Shown one piece after another: positions 33,307 to 42,755 of a stretch of DNA of 64,000 nucleotides. The notes beneath the pieces are model-generated. The model had not been told where the DNA came from, did not search any database, and saw only the letters and a list, made by a program, of their open reading frames with translations. Source of the stretch: Neomoorella carbonis (GTDB taxonomy: Bacteria > Bacillota > DSM-521 > Neomoorellales > Neomoorellaceae); the NCBI RefSeq assembly GCF_045278715.1, contig NZ_CP136420.1, positions 2,418,001 to 2,482,000 of the forward strand, given 5' to 3'. Positions within the stretch are counted from its first letter, which is position 1. The number at the start of each line of letters is the position of its first letter. A program made the translations under genes and the position numbers.

Positions 33307-34041
33307 GTGCGTAAAATTTACCTTTCCCTGCTCCTCATCAGCCTTTTATCCGGGCTCCTGGTAGCCTGGCAGTGGCGTTCCCATATGGCCACCGCGGCCC
33401 TGGAAAAGCAGGACCCCGCACTCATTGATATTATTCATTCCCTGGAAAAAGAAGACGCTTCTTTAGAAAATACCATCGCCACCCTGCGCAGCCAGATTGA
33501 AGCCATCCAGAAGGACCGCTCCCAAGGGAAGGGGCGCCTGGCCCAGTTGCAGCAGGAAATAGAAGGCCTGAAACTGGCTGCCGGCCTAACTCCCGTAACT
33601 GGTCCGGGGATCATCGTTACCCTGGATGATAATAACGCCGGCGCCCAGGCGGCCCAAAAGAGCTCACCGGCAACCTACAAGCCGGAAGACTATATAATCC
33701 ATGATAAAAATGTCCTCTACCTGGTTAATGAATTAAAAGCTGCCGGCGCCGAGGCCATTGCCGTCAACGGCCAGCGGATTGTCACCAGCTCGGACATCCG
33801 CTGTGTCGGCACCGTCATCCTGGTGAATTCCACCCGCCTGGCCCCGCCTTACGAGGTTCAGGCAATAGGCAATCCCGATGTCCTGGAGGCGGCCGTCCAA
33901 AGGTCGGTGGACTTCTCCTTCTTGAAGAGCCGTGATTTCCCGGTCAAAGTGACCAAATCCCAGAATCTGATCCTGCCAGCGTATAAAGGAGTTTTTCCCC
34001 AGGACTACGTCAGGTTGGTTAAAGCGGGGGGGCAGCAATAA
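33307..34041 (+). CDS. DUF881 (YlxW/YlxX-like) membrane-anchored protein (244 aa)
   Basis: One N-terminal membrane helix (YLSLLLISLLSGLLVAW), then a coiled coil (about residues 40-95, rich in E, Q, L) and the DUF881 domain with LTPVTGPGIIVTLDDNN, NELKAAGAEAIAVNGQRI and NSTRLAPPYEVQAIG. In Bacillus related genes lie beside division genes, but no function is proven. GTG at 33307 follows AAAGGAGG; the frame is open upstream without a ribosome site. The second copy starts on the next base after the stop. Confidence 0.85.
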   Translation: MRKIYLSLLLISLLSGLLVAWQWRSHMATAALEKQDPALIDIIHSLEKEDASLENTIATLRSQIEAIQKDRSQGKGRLAQLQQEIEGLKLAAGLTPVTGPGIIVTLDDNNAGAQAAQKSSPATYKPEDYIIHDKNVLYLVNELKAAGAEAIAVNGQRIVTSSDIRCVGTVILVNSTRLAPPYEVQAIGNPDVLEAAVQRSVDFSFLKSRDFPVKVTKSQNLILPAYKGVFPQDYVRLVKAGGQQ

Positions 34042-34767
34042 ATGCGAGGCAAATACTGGCATGTTTCCCTGACCGTTGTTTTCTTAATCCTTGGTTTACT
34101 TTTATCGCTCCAATTTCGTACCCAGCGGCTCCTGGCCAGCTCCCTGGAAGCCCAGAAAACCGAAGACCTGGTGGCTATGTGGAAAGATTTGAGCAGCAAG
34201 CGCAGCCAGCTCCAAGAAGAAATCGCTAAGCTCCAGCAGCAGCTCTTTACCCTTAAGGCCAGTTCCGGCCAGGATAATGAGGCCGAAACGGCCCTGGAAA
34301 AAGAGCTGGCCCGCCTGCAGGTCAGCACCGGCCTCACTCCTGTCAAAGGCCCGGGGGTTACGGTTACCATTACCGGCGACGCCCCTCTCCTCTACGAGGA
34401 TCTGGTGGACATCGTCAACGAGCTCTGGGTCTCAGGAGCCGAGGCCATCGCCATCAATGACCACCGCATCAGCGCCTTCACTGCCATTGCCGATAAAGAA
34501 GAGGGGTCGCGGGTATACATCACCGTCGACGGTGAAAAGCTCCTCTACCCCATTGTCATCAAAGCCATTGGTGACCCCCATACCCTGGAAAAGGGTTTAA
34601 CCTTCACCGGCGGGCTGATCGAGAACCTCAACAACATGTTCAATATTTACCCCGACATTAAAAAAGAGCAGGACCTGCAGCTGCCGGGGACTTCCCTCCC
34701 CCGCTGGCAGTATGCTAAGCCCCTGCCCCCTGATAAACAAGCGCCAAAGCAAAGCCAGGCAGAATAA
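34042..34767 (+). CDS. DUF881 (YlxW/YlxX-like) membrane-anchored protein, second copy (241 aa)
   Basis: Same plan as the gene before it: membrane helix (VSLTVVFLILGLLLSLQF), coiled coil (about 35-95), DUF881 domain with LTPVKGPGVTVTITGD, NELWVSGAEAIAINDHRI and YPIVIKAIGDPHTLE. The ATG directly follows the TAA of the first copy, so translation is coupled. The tandem arrangement suggests a hetero-oligomer or a duplication. The stop codon lies inside the terminator loop. Confidence 0.85.
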   Translation: MRGKYWHVSLTVVFLILGLLLSLQFRTQRLLASSLEAQKTEDLVAMWKDLSSKRSQLQEEIAKLQQQLFTLKASSGQDNEAETALEKELARLQVSTGLTPVKGPGVTVTITGDAPLLYEDLVDIVNELWVSGAEAIAINDHRISAFTAIADKEEGSRVYITVDGEKLLYPIVIKAIGDPHTLEKGLTFTGGLIENLNNMFNIYPDIKKEQDLQLPGTSLPRWQYAKPLPPDKQAPKQSQAE

Positions 34768-34782
34768 AGGCCTGGCTTTTTT
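34751..34782. terminator. Terminator shared by the DUF881 pair and cimA
   Basis: AAAGCCAGGC / GCCTGGCTTTTTT hairpin; the loop contains the stop of the second DUF881 gene. Strong T-run on the plus strand; the reverse direction is weaker. Confidence 0.85.
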
Positions 34783-36370
34783 AAGTTGCTGCCGCCTTTT
34801 TATTTAAATCCCGGTCCTGCTTTAAAAGGGCGTATTCCATGCTGTCCAGCAGGGCTTCCCAGCTGGCCTCAATGATGTTGGTAGAGACGCCGACGGTATT
34901 CCACGAGCTGCTGCCGTCCCGGGACTCAATGAGAACCCTGACCCTGGCGCTGGTGGCATCCTTTTCATCCAGGACCCGCACCTTGTAATCTGTCAGGCGC
35001 ATGCGGCCGATGGCCGGGAAAACTTCCTCCAGGGCTTTGCGCAGGGCGTTGTCCATGGCATTGACGGGCCCATTGCCTTCGGCCGCTGTATGGACTACCT
35101 GGTCACCCACCTTGAGTTTAACAATGGCTTCCGAGATAGCTTCCTGGCCGGGTCGCTTTTCCACCAGGGTCTTGACGTACTCTACTTCAAAGGGCTGCCG
35201 GTATTCCCCCGTTGTTTTCCGTAAAAATAATTCCAGGGAAGCGTCGGCCCCTTCGAACTGGTAGCCCTGGCGTTCCATTTCCTTGATGCCGTTAATGAGG
35301 GCCTGCTCCTTTTCTGGAGAAAGCTCCACTCCCATCTCTTCCGCCTTGCAGCGCAGGTTGCTGGCCCCGGCCTGGTCCGACATTAGTATGCGCCGCTCGT
35401 TACCCACCAGTTGGGGGCGGATGTGCTCGTAGGTTTGGGAAGCCTTTAAGACGGCACTTACATGGATGCCGCCCTTGTGGGCAAAGGCACTGTAGCCGAC
35501 GAAGGGCTGGTTGCCGGCCGGCACCACATTGGCAATCTCGCTGACATAACGGGAAACTTCTGTAAGATGGCTCAATTGCCCGGGGGGCAGGCACTGGTAG
35601 CCCATTTTCAGCTCCAGGTTGGGCAGTACCGAACACAAATTGGCATTGCCGCAGCGCTCGCCGAAACCGTTGATGGTCCCCTGCACCTGGCGGCAGCCCG
35701 AAGTTACAGCGGCCAGAGTATTGGCCACGGCCAGATCCCCGTCATTATGGGCGTGAATCCCCAGCGGTACCTGGATCTCCTGGCGTACTCGGGCTACAGC
35801 TGCGGCGACCTCATCCGGCAGGCAGCCGCCGTTGGTGTCGCACAGGACCACCCAGCTGGCCCCGGCAGCCACCGCGGCCTTTAAGGTAGCCAGGGCATAC
35901 TCGGGGTTGGCCTTGAAGCCATCAAAAAAGTGCTCGGCATCAAAGATTACTTCCAGACCCGCCTCCACCAGGAAAGAGATACTGTCCGCAATCATAGCCA
36001 GGTTTTCCTCCAGGGTCGTCTCCAGGGCCGCCGTTACATGGAGATCCCAGGACTTGCCGAAGATGGTGGCCACCTTTACCCCGGCCTCCTTGATGGCCAG
36101 CAGGTTGGCGTCTTCCCCGGCTTTCCCGCCGGGCTTCCGGGTGCGGCCAAAGGCGGTGAGTTTTGCCTGCCGCCATCCAATCTCCCTGGCCCGCCGGAAA
36201 AACTCCATATCTTTCGGGTTGGCCCAGGGCCAGCCACCTTCGATATAGTCCACGCCCAGGCGGTCCAGGCGGGCGGCAATCTTTAACTTGTCTTCTACCG
36301 ACAGGCTGATGCCCTCGCCCTGGCTGCCGTCCCGGAGGGTGGTGTCGTAGACGTAGATCTTCTCCGGCAT
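34781..36370 (-). CDS. cimA: (R)-citramalate synthase (529 aa)
   Basis: Condenses pyruvate and acetyl-CoA to citramalate, giving 2-ketobutyrate for isoleucine without threonine. LeuA-like fold: TTLRDGSQGEGISLS near the N-terminus (LeuA has RDGEQ), DYIEGGWPWANPKD, CDTNGGCLP and GIHAHNDGDLAVAN, with a C-terminal regulatory domain (about 395-520). The GWPxxNPKD and DGSQGEG variants fit the CimA/LeuA2 type (TIGR00977) rather than true LeuA, which is encoded at 39500. Last gene of the ilv-leu operon, 3 bases after leuB. Confidence 0.92.
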   Translation of the reverse strand: MPEKIYVYDTTLRDGSQGEGISLSVEDKLKIAARLDRLGVDYIEGGWPWANPKDMEFFRRAREIGWRQAKLTAFGRTRKPGGKAGEDANLLAIKEAGVKVATIFGKSWDLHVTAALETTLEENLAMIADSISFLVEAGLEVIFDAEHFFDGFKANPEYALATLKAAVAAGASWVVLCDTNGGCLPDEVAAAVARVRQEIQVPLGIHAHNDGDLAVANTLAAVTSGCRQVQGTINGFGERCGNANLCSVLPNLELKMGYQCLPPGQLSHLTEVSRYVSEIANVVPAGNQPFVGYSAFAHKGGIHVSAVLKASQTYEHIRPQLVGNERRILMSDQAGASNLRCKAEEMGVELSPEKEQALINGIKEMERQGYQFEGADASLELFLRKTTGEYRQPFEVEYVKTLVEKRPGQEAISEAIVKLKVGDQVVHTAAEGNGPVNAMDNALRKALEEVFPAIGRMRLTDYKVRVLDEKDATSARVRVLIESRDGSSSWNTVGVSTNIIEASWEALLDSMEYALLKQDRDLNKKAAAT

Positions 36371-36373
36371 GGG

Positions 36374-37447
36374 CTATCCCTCTTGCAGTTCCCGCCGCAC
36401 CAGGGCACCCATCTCTGCTGTACCTACCAGGGTGGTCCCCGGTACGTAGATATCCGCGGTGCGGTAACCTCTGGCCAGCACCCGGCCGACGGCTGCCTCC
36501 ACGGCTGCCGCCGCCTGGTCCATCTTGAAGGAGTACTTGAGCATCATGGCCGCCGAAAGGATGGTCGCCAGGGGATTGGCCTTTTGCTGCCCGGCAATAT
36601 CCGGGGCGGAGCCGTGGACCGGTTCATAAAGGGCGGTCGTCCCGCCAATACTGGCTGAGGGCAGCATGCCGATGGAACCCGTAAGGACGGAAGCCTGGTC
36701 GCTTAAAATATCGCCGAAGGTATTTTCGGTCACAATCACATCAAACCGGGTCGGCTGGCGGACCAGCTGCATGGCGCAGTTATCGACATACATGTGTTCC
36801 ACGGTTACCTCGGGAAACTCTCCTTTCAGGCTTTCCACCGTATCCCGCCACAGCCGCGAGCTGGTGAGGACGTTGGCCTTATCAACGCTGGTTAAGTGGC
36901 AGCGGCGGCTACGGGCTATCGCAAAGGCCAGGCGGGCGATGCGCTCTATTTCCGCCCGGGAATAGAGCATGGTATCGTAGGCTACCTCGCCTGTATCCGT
37001 TTTTTCCCGCTTTTTGGGGCCGAAGTAGAGGCCGCCCGTGAGCTCCCGGATAATAATCAGGTCGGTGCCGGTAACTATTTCCCGTTTTAAAGGCGAAGCC
37101 TCCGCCAGGGGTTCAAAGAGGTAGGCCGGCCTTAAATTGGCATATAGACCCAGTTCCTTGCGTAAAGGCAGGAGGGCGGCCGTTTCCGGACGCTCTTCCG
37201 GCGGCAGGGCATCCCATTTAGGGCCGCCCACCGCCCCCAGGAGCACGGCATCGCTCCGGCGGCAGAGGTCCAGGGTTTCCGGCGGCAGGGCCTGACCGCG
37301 GGCATCAATGGCCGCTCCCCCTACCAGGGCCTCGGTAAACTGGAACTCTATCCCCGTGCGGCGGCCGACAACCTCCAGGACCTTTACGGCTTCGGGGACA
37401 ATCTCGGGACCAATACCGTCACCGGGCAAAACGGCGATTTTATACAT
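36374..37447 (-). CDS. leuB: 3-isopropylmalate dehydrogenase (357 aa)
   Basis: NAD-dependent oxidative decarboxylation of 3-isopropylmalate in leucine synthesis. Starts YKIAVLPGDGIGPEIVPEAV; has LLGAVGGPKWD, the arginine region LRKELGLYANLRPA, RELTGGLYFG, DKANVL and the C-terminal GSAPDIAGQQKANP. Its start overlaps the leuD end by 8 bases. Standard length. Confidence 0.96.
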   Translation of the reverse strand: MYKIAVLPGDGIGPEIVPEAVKVLEVVGRRTGIEFQFTEALVGGAAIDARGQALPPETLDLCRRSDAVLLGAVGGPKWDALPPEERPETAALLPLRKELGLYANLRPAYLFEPLAEASPLKREIVTGTDLIIIRELTGGLYFGPKKREKTDTGEVAYDTMLYSRAEIERIARLAFAIARSRRCHLTSVDKANVLTSSRLWRDTVESLKGEFPEVTVEHMYVDNCAMQLVRQPTRFDVIVTENTFGDILSDQASVLTGSIGMLPSASIGGTTALYEPVHGSAPDIAGQQKANPLATILSAAMMLKYSFKMDQAAAAVEAAVGRVLARGYRTADIYVPGTTLVGTAEMGALVRRELQEG

Positions 37448-37940
37448 GCACCTTCACCTTCCTGGCCACGTAGGGCATCAGCCCCCCCGCGGCTATGAGT
37501 TCCTGCATAAAGGGCGGGAAGGGCGCTGCCTGGTAGGTTTCTCCTTTAGTCAGGTTCACAATTTCGCCCTTCTCGGCGTCAATCTTTACTTCATCCCCGG
37601 CGTCTATCCCTGCTGCCGCGGCCGGGGACTCAAAGATGGGCAGGCCGATGTTGATGGCGTTGCGGTAGAAAATGCGGGCGAAGGAGGCGGCGATGACCGC
37701 CGCCACCCCGGCAGCTTTGATGGCCACCGGCGCGTGCTCCCGGGAACTGCCGCAGCCGAAGTTTTTCCCGGCCACGATAATCTCCCCTTTTTGCACCCGC
37801 CCGGCAAAGGTGGGGTCGGCGTCCTCCATGCAGTGGCGGGCGAGTTCTTCGGGGTCGGAGGTATTCAGGTAACGGGCCGGAATGATGGCGTCGGTGTCGA
37901 TGTCGTTGCCGAAGGTGTGGCATTTACCCTGGATGATCAT
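37440..37940 (-). CDS. leuD: 3-isopropylmalate dehydratase small subunit (166 aa)
   Basis: Swivel-domain subunit pairing with LeuC to isomerise isopropylmalate. Short archaeal/Firmicutes-type LeuD: GNDIDTDAIIPARYLN, FGCGSSREHAPVAIKAAG, ARIFYRNAINIGLP. Overlaps the leuC end by 4 bases and leuB by 8, a tightly packed operon. Confidence 0.96.
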   Translation of the reverse strand: MIIQGKCHTFGNDIDTDAIIPARYLNTSDPEELARHCMEDADPTFAGRVQKGEIIVAGKNFGCGSSREHAPVAIKAAGVAAVIAASFARIFYRNAINIGLPIFESPAAAAGIDAGDEVKIDAEKGEIVNLTKGETYQAAPFPPFMQELIAAGGLMPYVARKVKVHV

Positions 37941-39202
37941 TTTACTACCTCCTCGGGGGCGGCGATGCGCCCTTTAACGGCGCTGGCGGCGGCTACGGCC
38001 GGGCCGGCGAGATAGACTTCGCTTTCCGGATGGCCCATGCGGCCGACGAAGTTGCGGTTGGTGGTGGCAAGGGCCCGTTCGCCTTGGGCCAGGATCCCCA
38101 TGTGCCCGCCCAGGCAGGGGCCGCAGGTGGGCGTGGAGACGGCGGCGCCGGCTTCGATAAAGATGCTGATGAGCCCTTCGGCCAGGGCCTCCGCGTAGAT
38201 CTTTTGGGTCCCGGGTATGATGATGAGCCTTACTTCGGGATGGACCTTTTGCCCTTTGAGTATCTCTGCCGCCACCCGCAGGTCCTCCAGGCGGCCGTTG
38301 GTGCAGCTGCCGATGACTACCTGGTCGATTTTGATCTCTCCTATTTCCCTTACGCTCCTGGCGTTCTCGGGCAGGTGGGGCAGGGCTACCTGGGGCTCGA
38401 TTCTACCGGCGTCGATGTCTATTTCCCGGGCATATCTGGCGTCGGGGTCGCTCTGGTAGATGCGGTAGTCCCTTTGCAGCCGGCCCCGGATGTATGCTAT
38501 GGTCTTTTCGTCCACCGGGAAGATGCCGTTCTTGGCCCCGGCTTCGATGGCCATGTTGGCCATGGTGAAGCGGCCGTCCATAGAAAGTTCGGCTATGGCT
38601 TCGCCGGTGAATTCCATGGCCATGTAGCGGGCGCCGTCGACGCCGATTTGTCCTATGGTGTAGAGGATGAGGTCTTTGCCGCCGACCCAGGGCTTAAGCT
38701 TCCCATGGTAGCGGAAGAGGATGGTCTCGGGTACTTTAAACCACAGCTCGCCGGTGGCCATGGCGGCGGCGAGGTCCGTGGAGCCGACGCCGGTGGCGAA
38801 GGCCCCCAGGGCCCCGTAGGTGCAGGTGTGGGAGTCGGCCCCTATGACCAGGTCCCCGGGGCCGACCAGCCCCGCCTCGGGCAGCAGGCAGTGCTCGATG
38901 CCCATGCGGCCGATTTCAAAGTAGTGGGCAAGCCCCTGCTCCCGGGCGAAATCGCGCAAGATTTTCGCCTGCTCGGCGGACTTGATGTCCTTGGCCGGGG
39001 TGAAGTGGTCCGGCACCAGGACGACCCTTTCCGGGTCGAAGACTTTCTTGAGGCCGAGTTTCTTGAACTCCTTGATGGCCAGGGGGGCGGTGATGTCGTT
39101 CCCCAGGGCCAGGTCTATCCTGGCGTTGATGAGCTGGCCCGGCTCCACCTTCTCTAAGCCGGCGTGGGCGGCCAGGATCTTCTCGGTGATGGTCATGCCC
39201 AT
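37937..39202 (-). CDS. leuC: 3-isopropylmalate dehydratase large subunit (421 aa)
   Basis: Aconitase-family Fe4S4 subunit. Motifs: GADSHTCTYGALGAFATG, VIGSCTNGRLEDLRVAAE and PTCGPCLGGHMGILA, supplying the three cluster cysteines. The length (421) is that of the archaeal/HACN-type subfamily rather than the 465-residue enterobacterial form, matching the short LeuD. ATG at 39202 with AGAAGG upstream. A 297-base gene-free spacer separates it from leuA. Confidence 0.96.
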   Translation of the reverse strand: MGMTITEKILAAHAGLEKVEPGQLINARIDLALGNDITAPLAIKEFKKLGLKKVFDPERVVLVPDHFTPAKDIKSAEQAKILRDFAREQGLAHYFEIGRMGIEHCLLPEAGLVGPGDLVIGADSHTCTYGALGAFATGVGSTDLAAAMATGELWFKVPETILFRYHGKLKPWVGGKDLILYTIGQIGVDGARYMAMEFTGEAIAELSMDGRFTMANMAIEAGAKNGIFPVDEKTIAYIRGRLQRDYRIYQSDPDARYAREIDIDAGRIEPQVALPHLPENARSVREIGEIKIDQVVIGSCTNGRLEDLRVAAEILKGQKVHPEVRLIIIPGTQKIYAEALAEGLISIFIEAGAAVSTPTCGPCLGGHMGILAQGERALATTNRNFVGRMGHPESEVYLAGPAVAAASAVKGRIAAPEEVVK

Positions 39203-39499
39203 GGAGTTTACCTTCTTCCTCCGAAAAAACTTATCTTTGGCTGGCCATGTTTGCGCTCGCTCCGTGGTCTTCGCGGAGCGGCCTGCGGTTCAGCCTCGGG
39301 CTCGGGCGGGGTTCCCGGCCTATTCGGCATCCTTGCCTCAAAGGCCGGCCTCGGACCTCCTGTCCTCGGCCCCGCCCTCGCTCCTCGGCTTCACCAAGGC
39401 CGCTTCGCCGCTCAGACCAAGTCGCTCGCTGCAAACAAATGCCAGCCTCAAACTATTATGGTTCGCTCCATCCTCTATTCCGACTTCGGACTTCCTGTT
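39203..39499 (-). other. GC-rich gene-free spacer inside the leu operon
   Basis: About 297 bases between leuA and leuC, unusual in an operon where other genes overlap. It is very GC-rich, with repeated short CGAGG, GGCCG and GAGCGAG words and small hairpins such as GCTCCGTGG / CGCGGAGC near 39259-39282. No open frame looks like a real protein and there is no promoter, terminator or ribozyme I can recognise. It may be an mRNA structure or a dispersed repeat. Confidence 0.5.
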
Positions 39500-41047
39500 T
39501 CATGCTTCCAAAACCTTCAGGTTCTCTTCCCCAATCTCGTAAACGACTTTATTAATCGCGTTCACGTAGGCGCGGGCGCTGGCTTCCAGGACGTCGGTGC
39601 TGATGCCCCGGCCGATGAAGACCCGGCCGGCATACTCGACCTTGACGGTTACCTCGCCCACGGCGTCTTTCCCGCCGGTAACGGCATTGAGAGCGTAGGA
39701 TTTAAGACAAACAGGAATGCGCGTTATCTTGTCAATGGCCTTGAAGGCGGCGTCCACCGGTCCTTCGCCGCAAGCCGCCTCTTCCTTTAATTCCTGGTCC
39801 ACTCGGAGGCCGATAGTGGCCGTGGGTACCACACGGTTCCCCGTGGAGATGTGGATATGCTCCAGGACGAATTTTTCGGGAATCTGTTTAACTTCGTGCT
39901 CGACAATAGCCTCCAGGTCGCGGTCGGTAATCTCCTTTTTGCGATCGGCCAGTTCTTTAAAGCGGGCAAAGGCTTTGTCGAGTTCCGCTTCATTGAGTTT
40001 AAAGCCCAGTTCTTCCAGGCGGCTGCGCAGGGCATGGCGGCCGGAGTGCTTGCCCAGGACGATATTGTTATGCACCAGGCCGATCATGGTCGGGTTCATA
40101 ATCTCATAGGTGGTGCGCTCCTTCAGGACGCCGTCCTGGTGAATGCCGGCCTCATGGGCGAAGGCGTTCTTGCCCACGATAGCTTTATTGTACTGGACGG
40201 GCATGCCCGTCAGGCTGCTCACCAGCCTGCTGGTGCGGTAGATCTCCTCGGTGACAATGCCGGTGTGGCAGCCGTAATAGTCGCGGCGGGTATAGAGGGC
40301 CATGACCAGCTCTTCCAGGGCCGTATTGCCGGCCCGCTCGCCGATGCCGTTAATGGCCCCTTCTACCTGGAGGGCGCCGTTCTCAATGGCTGCCAGGGAA
40401 TTGGCCACTGCCAGCCCCAGGTCGTTATGGCAGTGGACGCTGATTTGCACCTGTTCAATCCCCGGTACCCGCCGGCGAATCTCGGCGATAAGGCGGCCGA
40501 ACTCGGCCGGGGTGGCATAGCCGACGGTGTCCGGGATGTTGAGGACGGTGGCCCCGGACTCAACGGCTGCTGCCAGCACCTGGCACAGGAAGTCGATATC
40601 GCTCCGGGAAGCGTCTTCCGGGGAAAACTCCACATCCTGGCAGTAGCTCTTGGCCCGGGCCACCCCTTTACGGACGGCGGCCAGGACTTCCTCCCGTGTC
40701 ATGCGCAGCTTGTATTTTAAATGAATATCGGAGGTAGCAATAAAGACATGAATTCGCGGCCGTTTGGCTTCCTGCAGCGCCTCCCAGGCGCGGTCGATGT
40801 CCCGGTCATTGATCCGCGCCAGGCCGGCTATAATCGGGCCCTCTACTTCCCGGGCTATGGCCCGCACGGCTTCAAAGTCGCCGGGGGAGGCAATGGGAAA
40901 GCCGGCTTCAATAACGTCAACCCCCAGGCGGGCCAGCTGGTGGGCGATTTGCAGCTTTTCCTCGACATTGAGGCTTACCCCGGGCGACTGCTCGCCATCG
41001 CGCAGGGTGGTATCAAAGATATAAATCCTTTTGCTGGTATCCGTCAA
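39500..41047 (-). CDS. leuA: 2-isopropylmalate synthase (515 aa)
   Basis: First committed step to leucine. FDTTLRDGEQSPGVSLN, DVIEAGFPIASPGDFEAV, SVHCHNDLGLAVANSLAA and NGIGERAGNTALEE define the catalytic barrel; the C-terminal regulatory domain (about 395-510) carries leucine feedback. TTG start at 41047 with AAGG about 10 bases before; no better start is seen. It follows ilvB1 by 25 bases. Confidence 0.95.
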   Translation of the reverse strand: MTDTSKRIYIFDTTLRDGEQSPGVSLNVEEKLQIAHQLARLGVDVIEAGFPIASPGDFEAVRAIAREVEGPIIAGLARINDRDIDRAWEALQEAKRPRIHVFIATSDIHLKYKLRMTREEVLAAVRKGVARAKSYCQDVEFSPEDASRSDIDFLCQVLAAAVESGATVLNIPDTVGYATPAEFGRLIAEIRRRVPGIEQVQISVHCHNDLGLAVANSLAAIENGALQVEGAINGIGERAGNTALEELVMALYTRRDYYGCHTGIVTEEIYRTSRLVSSLTGMPVQYNKAIVGKNAFAHEAGIHQDGVLKERTTYEIMNPTMIGLVHNNIVLGKHSGRHALRSRLEELGFKLNEAELDKAFARFKELADRKKEITDRDLEAIVEHEVKQIPEKFVLEHIHISTGNRVVPTATIGLRVDQELKEEAACGEGPVDAAFKAIDKITRIPVCLKSYALNAVTGGKDAVGEVTVKVEYAGRVFIGRGISTDVLEASARAYVNAINKVVYEIGEENLKVLEA

Positions 41048-41072
41048 AACACATCAACCTTCCTTGGCCAGT

Positions 41073-42755
41073 TTATTCCGGCAGGAGCATTTCGTTCAGG
41101 GCCGCTCCATTCAGGACCATAGGGTAAACCATTTCCTCTTCGCTGATCAGACAATCGATAAGGGTGAGCCCATCATCCTGCATGGCCCGGGCCAGCACCG
41201 GTACCACTTCTTCTTGTTTAGTAATACGCAGGCCGGTTGCCCCGTAGCACTCGGCCAGGCGAACGAAATCGGGGTTACCCGTAAATTTCACCGCCGTATA
41301 CCGGCGCTCGTAGTAAAAATGCTGCAGCTGGCGTACCATGGCCAGGCTCTGATTGTTGAAAAGTAAAATCTTTAAGGGCAATCCCTGTTCTATGGCCGTA
41401 CCCAGCTCGGCCATCCCCATCTGGAAGCTGCCGTCGCCGGTGATGACCCACACCTGCCTGTCGGGCCGGGCGAGGGCGGCGCCGATAGCAGCCGGCAGAC
41501 CGTAACCCATGGTGCCCAGGCCGCAGGAGGAAATAAAGGTGCGGGGCTCGGTATAGCCGTAAAAGAGGGCCGCCCACATCTGGTGCTGGCCGACGTCGGT
41601 AGCAATAATGGCCCGGCCGCGGGTCATTTCCCCCAGGCGCTCGATGACCCACTGGGGCCGCACCTCACCGCCCCGGCCGTAAGTGAGGGGATAATTATTG
41701 CGCAGGGTTTTTATCCGCTCCAGCCACTCCGGGTGCCCGGCCGGCTCTACCAGGGGCAGGAGCTCCTTCAAGACACAGCTAATATCGCCCACCAGGGGCA
41801 GGTCGACCCGGAGGTTTTTACCGATTTCTGCCGGATCAATATCGATGTGGGCTATTTTAGCCCGGGGCGCGAATTTTTCTATGGCCCCCGTCACCCGGTC
41901 GTCAAAGCGAACCCCCAATCCCACCAGCAGGTCGCATTCCATAACGGCGTGGTTGGCACAGGGTTTGCCGTGCAGGCCGACCATCCCCAGGGCCAGGGGA
42001 TTGTCTTCCGGAAAGGCCCCCAGGCCGGTGAGGGAGGTGGCCACCGGCGCCTGGATTTTTTCCGCCAGTTCCTGCAGGTATCGTTCCGCCCCGGAAGCGA
42101 TCACCCCGCCGCCGGCAAACAGCAGCGGCCGTTCAGCTTCCTGGAGGAGCTTAGCCAGGGCGCGGAGCTGGCCCGGGTGGCCCTGGTAGGTAGGTTTATA
42201 CCCGCGCAGCTCGACCTTTTCCGGAACCGGCGCCTGGCAGGGAGCCAGGGCTACGTCTTTAGGGATATCTATCAGCACCGGCCCGGGGCGGCCTGTACCG
42301 GCGATATAAAAGGCTTCTTTGACAATGCGAGGCAATTCCTCGACGTCCTTGACCAGGTAATTATGCTTGGTAATGGGAATGGTTATCCCGGTAATATCGG
42401 TCTCCTGGAAGGCATCGCTGCCGACCATACTCGTGGGCACCTGGCCGGTAAAGATTACTACCGGGACGGAATCCATATAGGCCGTGGCAATACCTGTCAC
42501 CAGGTTGGTGGCCCCGGGACCGGAGGTGGCAAAGCAGACGCCCGTCCTGCCGCTGGTGCGGGCGTAACCGCTGGCGGCGTGGACGGCATTCTGCTCCTGG
42601 CGCACCAGGACATGACGAATGGAAGTCTGCGCCAGCTCATGGTACAGGGGCAGGACGGCACCGCCGGGATAGCCGAAGACCAGTTCCACGCCTTCGGCCA
42701 GCAAGACCTCCATCACGGCCCGGGCGCCCGTGCGTACCTTAGTCTCCTGTCCCAT
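41073..42755 (-). CDS. ilvB: Acetolactate synthase large subunit, variant copy (560 aa)
   Basis: ThDP- and FAD-dependent AHAS catalytic subunit. Catalytic Glu in LVRQEQNAVHAASGYAR, ThDP motif ITGDGSFQMGMAELG and NNQSLAMVRQLQHFYYERRY. In the last motif the usual Trp of the MVRQWQ stretch, present in the other copy, is Leu. In E. coli AHAS II that Trp (W464) favours 2-ketobutyrate over pyruvate, so this copy may mainly make acetolactate for valine and leucine. ATG at 42755 (GGAGG upstream) overlaps the end of ilvN by 17 bases. Confidence 0.93.
   Translation of the reverse strand: MGQETKVRTGARAVMEVLLAEGVELVFGYPGGAVLPLYHELAQTSIRHVLVRQEQNAVHAASGYARTSGRTGVCFATSGPGATNLVTGIATAYMDSVPVVIFTGQVPTSMVGSDAFQETDITGITIPITKHNYLVKDVEELPRIVKEAFYIAGTGRPGPVLIDIPKDVALAPCQAPVPEKVELRGYKPTYQGHPGQLRALAKLLQEAERPLLFAGGGVIASGAERYLQELAEKIQAPVATSLTGLGAFPEDNPLALGMVGLHGKPCANHAVMECDLLVGLGVRFDDRVTGAIEKFAPRAKIAHIDIDPAEIGKNLRVDLPLVGDISCVLKELLPLVEPAGHPEWLERIKTLRNNYPLTYGRGGEVRPQWVIERLGEMTRGRAIIATDVGQHQMWAALFYGYTEPRTFISSCGLGTMGYGLPAAIGAALARPDRQVWVITGDGSFQMGMAELGTAIEQGLPLKILLFNNQSLAMVRQLQHFYYERRYTAVKFTGNPDFVRLAECYGATGLRITKQEEVVPVLARAMQDDGLTLIDCLISEEEMVYPMVLNGAALNEMLLPE

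Noticed and set aside
38030..39157. A 375-codon plus-strand frame opposite leuC
   Set aside because: LeuC is certain on the other strand; the frame arises from codon bias.
39231..39434. A 67-codon minus-strand frame in the leuA-leuC spacer
   Set aside because: Composition is almost only R, G, E, P and S from GC-rich repeats, with no ribosome site or recognisable fold.
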